64,000 nt of DNA from Rhizophlyctis rosea (taxonomy: Eukaryota; Chytridiomycota; Chytridiomycetes; Rhizophlyctidales; Rhizophlyctidaceae). The stretch's first letter is position 1. Every line of letters starts with the position of its first letter. The position numbers were made by a program, and so were the translations under genes. This document shows, one piece after another, positions 60,540 through 64,000 of this stretch. The notes below the pieces were generated by a model. That model did no database searches and was not told the origin of the DNA. It saw nothing but the letters and a program-made list of their open reading frames with translations. The stretch is from contig JADGJC010000108.1 in the NCBI GenBank assembly GCA_027596075.1, positions 9,920 through 73,919 on the forward strand, written 5' to 3'.

Positions 60540-62239
60540 AGGGAGCGACTTTGCGATGACGTTGGTGCGAATCAAATATTACAGAGGATATCCCGAAAGG
60601 GGAGGGAAGGGGTGGGGGGACAAGGGGTTGGGTTATTGGTTGGACGAGGCGATCAGGGCGCAAAATGTGGAAATGCTTCAGTGGAGCTTACGCATTATGA
60701 AGGCCCATCCCCCCTCTCCTCCGTCTCGGGAAAGAGAAGAAGCAACCATTCGCTTCCTTCAAAGCCGGACTTTGCTTGCTATTGAGCAGGGCTGGATCGA
60801 TGGTGTTGCTATGTTGACGGACGCCGCTGAATATGCTTTCAAGGCCCTGCGGAACTTTCCAGATCTCCTCACAACCTTCTTCTCCACGACATTATCCTGT
60901 GCTACATCCCTGAAGCAATACGAAATCCTTGACTTTCTCTTTGATACTGTCAATCAGCAAGATAACTTCTACGAGCGCACCGACTGCTTCGCCAACTGCC
61001 TCAAAGAAGCCTTTTCGAGTTTCTACACAACCAGTAACTTCCCCGCGCTCTCCCACTTCCTGACCATTGCTGGCAACTGCGGGGTCCTGCACAGTATTTG
61101 GCATAAAGGGGATACGGATGTCATCCTTCCCCATGTCTTTGCGAACCTTCATCCTGGTCCAATACCCCTCAGCATCCTTTAACTCCTCGTTCCTCCACGT
61201 TCACGAACTCCATCAAATTCATCAGAAGAAGTCGAAACATTATTGAGGATTTTTGGCGCCGCCACGAAAAAACTTGGCTCCATCCCCCTCGCACACTCAA
61301 TTCTAACACGTCTAGAGGGTCTCTTCGCTCCGAAGATGAGGGTGAACCAGTGGTGGGTCTCCTCTCTTCAGGGGGTAATTGGTCGAGTATTACGATTAGT
61401 GGATCAATTCAGCATTGGGAAATTGAATCAGCACAAAAATCTCAAGGTACATATGAATGATCTGGTTCCCAAACGCGATTTTTTTCTTCTTTGCCTTCTA
61501 CTCAATGAATGAGACTGACTTTTGTTATTACGAATGACAGGCGTTGTACGAGTCCCTCCTCCATAGTCCTCTACTTCCCCTTCGCGCCATCCTCTTCGTC
61601 TGGGCCCGCCAAGGTGGTCCAACCTCCTTTCACATCATGCTTCTGTCCCACCACCTTTCCACCATCCAAAAACACCTCCACCTCCTCGAAGTCCTTCCCT
61701 ACCCCGACCGCCTCAAGCTACTTTTGGAGTTTGGGTGGGATGCCAACTACCTGTGCTGCGGGAATTTTCTTCTGGTGGTCCAAGCTTTAGCCTCCGGATG
61801 TGCTCCAAGCAAGAAATATCCCACTTTCCATACGGGCTTTGATCTTGGGAGTTCGGTTCTTAGCAACCTTGACTGTCCCATGTCCGACTGTCCAGCCCTC
61901 AAAAAGACGGGGTCCCACTGGGTGTGGTGTTGGGAGTTTGGGATGGGACAGACGCCTTGGATTGAGGATGAAGAATATTTGGTGTGGAGGGAGGATGCCT
62001 GGCAAATCGATCCTGAGCAGGAGATAGGGAGGGTGTGGACGATCCTGGCTGATGCTGGGGTGAATGAAGACAGACTTTTGAAGTTCTGTTTCAAGTACGG
62101 GTCGGAGGACATTGCGAAAAGGTTTTCACGGATGTTCAATGAGAAGTTGAAAGCTCGGCAAATGGCAAAGGGCGGGGAGGTCGGAGTGCGGAGGGGCGGA
62201 CAGTATTTGAGAGTATTGTCAAGGGCTTTGCACGGATGA
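60540..62239 (+). pseudogene. large F-box-like family, copy 5, lacks the F-box and has an in-frame stop
   Basis: Starts inside the family's body (RGYPERGGKGWGDKGLGYWLDEAIRAQNVEMLQWSL) with no F-box upstream. It continues through LLAIEQGWIDGVAMLTDAAEYAF and SCATSLKQYEILDFLFDTV to an in-frame TAA at 61180-61182. The same frame then resumes homology, VETLLRIFGAATKK and WWVSSLQGVIGRVLRLVDQ. The family intron at 61447-61540 leads to ALYESLLHSPLLPLRAILFVWAR, LLEVLPYPDRLKLLLEFGWDANYL and the C-terminal region, ending at 62239. Together with copy 4, which lacks a tail, this looks like the tail half of a neighbouring duplicate. Confidence 0.65.
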
Positions 62240-62593
62240 TTAATGCTAAAAATGTAGGATGAACACCCCCATCGGCAACTGTTATTAGTGATAAATTTGT
62301 GTTTTAAAATTGAATGAATCATGGAACTCAAACTGCATCTATTGGTGTGGACCAGTGTGTAATCAGACGGGAGAATTAATATCTGAAATGGACAGGTTGT
62401 CCTCTTCGACCGCATGCTGAATGGCTTTCCGTTGCGAGAACCAAATTCGCAAGGACCCATTGCCCGTGTGCACGCGCTGTCGTGATGAGTCATTGTTGAA
62501 CTCAAGAATGCAACTACCATGACAAAAGAACAGCCCTCAAGAGTGTTCTTAATTTATTAAGATACACCAGAGCGGCCATACAATGTCACACCA
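62240..62593. other. convergent intergenic region
   Basis: Tail-to-tail 3' flanks of F-box-like copy 5 and the right-edge gene. Nothing else seen. Confidence 0.45.
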
Positions 62594-64000
62594 TCATTCC
62601 CTTCTCAACGGCACAACAACCCTCCCCTTCCCCCTCCTAATCTCCTCCGCCCTCCTCCTCCCAACCTCCTCCTCCAACTCCCCGCCCCACCCTTGCTCCT
62701 CAAAAACCCCCATCCGCCCCTTCAACATCGGGAAATTAACATGGAACCGTCCCGCGATATCTCGCACATCGACTTTACCGCCCTCCGAGACTTTCCGGAA
62801 CAGCAGCGGGGTGTTTTCTTCGTCGTGGTGGTGATGGTGGTGATGACGGTGGGTGGGAGAGGAGTTCGTGGTTGAAGGTAGAGAGGATTCGATGTCGATG
62901 TCTGGTTCGATCTTGACTTTTTTCAGGCCGTCGAGTACGCCGTTGGTCGTCCCGTCACCCTCCCTAACCCTCCTCCAAACACTCCCAAAAAACTTCACCG
63001 TATTCCTCCGCCGTCCAACTTCATACCCCTTCCACTGCCCACCACTCCCACCCACCAAACCCAACCCCTCCTCCTCCTCCACAAAAAACCAAACCTCAAT
63101 CCTCTCAACCTCCAAAAACTCCCCCATTCCGACACCACCACCCTTCCCCAACCTCGGCGGCCGTCCCCTCGGCTTCCCACCCCTCGCAATCCTCACCAAA
63201 TCCCCAACATGAACCCTCTCAGCTCCAACCCGCACTCTCTCAACCCTCGCAACCCTCTTCGTACTCCCCACCCGACTCCGCACAGGACCAGGCGGCGCTT
63301 CCCCAGTATGAACAACCAAAGGCGAAATACTCTCCGCCGTCTCCTCCTGTCGTTCCCGTTCCCTCTCCTCTTCCTCCTCCCCACCAACATCCAACTCACT
63401 CCCCTCCCCATCACCACCCTCAAACCCCAAAACCCCCAAAGCCCCCTCCAAACTCCCCGCCTCAACCCAACCCCTCTCCTTCTTCGCAACACTCCCCTCA
63501 CAAGCAACACTCCACCCACTCCTTATCGCAACACTCTGAATACCCGCCCTCATCTCATCCGTCCAATTCCCAACATCAGGCTCATGCACCAAATAAGGCA
63601 ACACATCCCTCGCTTCCTTCCACACATACGGCGTCCTATTACGTTCCTTCTCCCTCTCTTTCCCGCCGCGTTTGCCGAGCGGGACGGGGTTCGGCGTGTG
63701 GATTGCGGCGATGGGGCCTGAGCGGACGGGAAGTGGGCGGAGGATGTAGTGCAGGGATTTTGTTGGTGGGTTTGGGAAGGGAGTGTAGGCGGATAGGAGG
63801 GCGGAGGAGAGGGCTAGGTGGCGCGATGTAGAGGTTGGGGAGGAACTTCGGGTGGAGGTGGAAGAGTCTGAGTCGAGGAGTTCGCGGTCGGTTTCGAGTC
63901 CTGGTTCGGAGGGGAGGGTTGCGAAGGGGACGATTGGGGATGCCTCGTCGTTGTCGGATGGTTGGTTGTCGTCTTCGTTTGAGTCTGAGATGTCTTCGAT
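62594..64000 (-). CDS. uncharacterised acidic/basic protein, 5' end outside the window
   Basis: One open frame runs from the right edge to the stop at 62594, at least 468 residues without an initiating ATG, so the start lies beyond 64000. The N-terminal part seen is acidic and Ser-rich (IEDISDSNEDDNQPSDNDE), followed by SLHYILRPLPVRSGPIAAIH and YVWKEARDVLPYLVHEPDVGNW. The C-terminal part has VHVGDLVRIARGGKPRGRPP (an AT-hook-like patch), VERIEVWFFVEEEE, a poly-His run, and VDVRDIAGRFHVNFP. The HVGDLVRI and DIAGRFHV segments resemble a BAH- or Clr2-like chromatin module. This is a weak resemblance and no function is assigned. Confidence 0.6.
   Translation of the reverse strand: MEDISDSNEDDNQPSDNDEASPIVPFATLPSEPGLETDRELLDSDSSTSTRSSSPTSTSRHLALSSALLSAYTPFPNPPTKSLHYILRPLPVRSGPIAAIHTPNPVPLGKRGGKEREKERNRTPYVWKEARDVLPYLVHEPDVGNWTDEMRAGIQSVAIRSGWSVACEGSVAKKERGWVEAGSLEGALGVLGFEGGDGEGSELDVGGEEEEERERERQEETAESISPLVVHTGEAPPGPVRSRVGSTKRVARVERVRVGAERVHVGDLVRIARGGKPRGRPPRLGKGGGVGMGEFLEVERIEVWFFVEEEEGLGLVGGSGGQWKGYEVGRRRNTVKFFGSVWRRVREGDGTTNGVLDGLKKVKIEPDIDIESSLPSTTNSSPTHRHHHHHHHDEENTPLLFRKVSEGGKVDVRDIAGRFHVNFPMLKGRMGVFEEQGWGGELEEEVGRRRAEEIRRGKGRVVVPLRRE

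Overview
The window is nuclear DNA of an early-diverging fungus, most probably a chytrid. Genes have several short GT-AG introns (about 60-100 nt, some up to 200 nt) and two GC-AG introns. The gene set includes LYS2 (alpha-aminoadipate reductase, essentially a fungal marker) next to features common in chytrids and animals but unusual in Dikarya: a soluble guanylyl cyclase, a DOMON/copper monooxygenase, and a short animal-type MIA40. The chytrid assignment is inference; no rRNA or marker locus is present.

Layout, left to right. (1) 1.2-7.3 kb: two minus-strand tandem paralogues (A and B) of an uncharacterised family, separated by a minisatellite built on a GGGGAAGTCCCC core. (2) 8.5-9.8 kb: an ER thioredoxin/PDI-like protein with a CRHS active site and a terminal KDEL. 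(3) 9.9-14.1 kb: a pseudogene cluster with a remnant of cofactor-independent phosphoglycerate mutase, a broken STE20/GCK kinase and a broken coiled-coil region. (4) 14.5-15.7 and 34.1-35.6 kb: two damaged F-box/LRR-like copies. (5) 16.4-18.1 kb SPE2; 19.3-21.5 kb copper monooxygenase. (6) 22.7-27.4 kb: two minus-strand copies of a second, large F-box-like family, which returns as three plus-strand copies at 54.9-62.2 kb. One of these is joined to a RAD23-type segment. (7) 28.0-33.9 kb MIA40 and LYS2. (8) 36.2-38.7 kb guanylyl cyclase; 40.0-40.9 kb DUF7918-like gene; 42.2-44.8 kb PX-PB1 scaffold; 45.3-45.8 kb SnoaL-like; 46.6-47.4 kb BTB. (9) 47.8-52.4 kb EMC1, divergent from a TDG/Mug DNA glycosylase at 52.8-54.1 kb. 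(10) 62.6 kb to the right edge: a gene whose 5' end lies outside.

The main pattern is a contrast. The single-copy genes whose exons I joined (LYS2, cyclase, monooxygenase, SPE2 from its second exon, TDG, MIA40, PX-PB1, DUF7918-like) read cleanly with matching intron phases. All copies of the two F-box-type families, and paralogue B, show frameshifts, in-frame stops, truncations or, in the RAD23 chimera, an ambiguous frame. This looks like birth-and-death evolution of expanded families around a stable housekeeping set, although local assembly indels remain possible. Exon coordinates were derived by hand from splice motifs and reading-frame continuity, so an individual junction may be off by a few bases.
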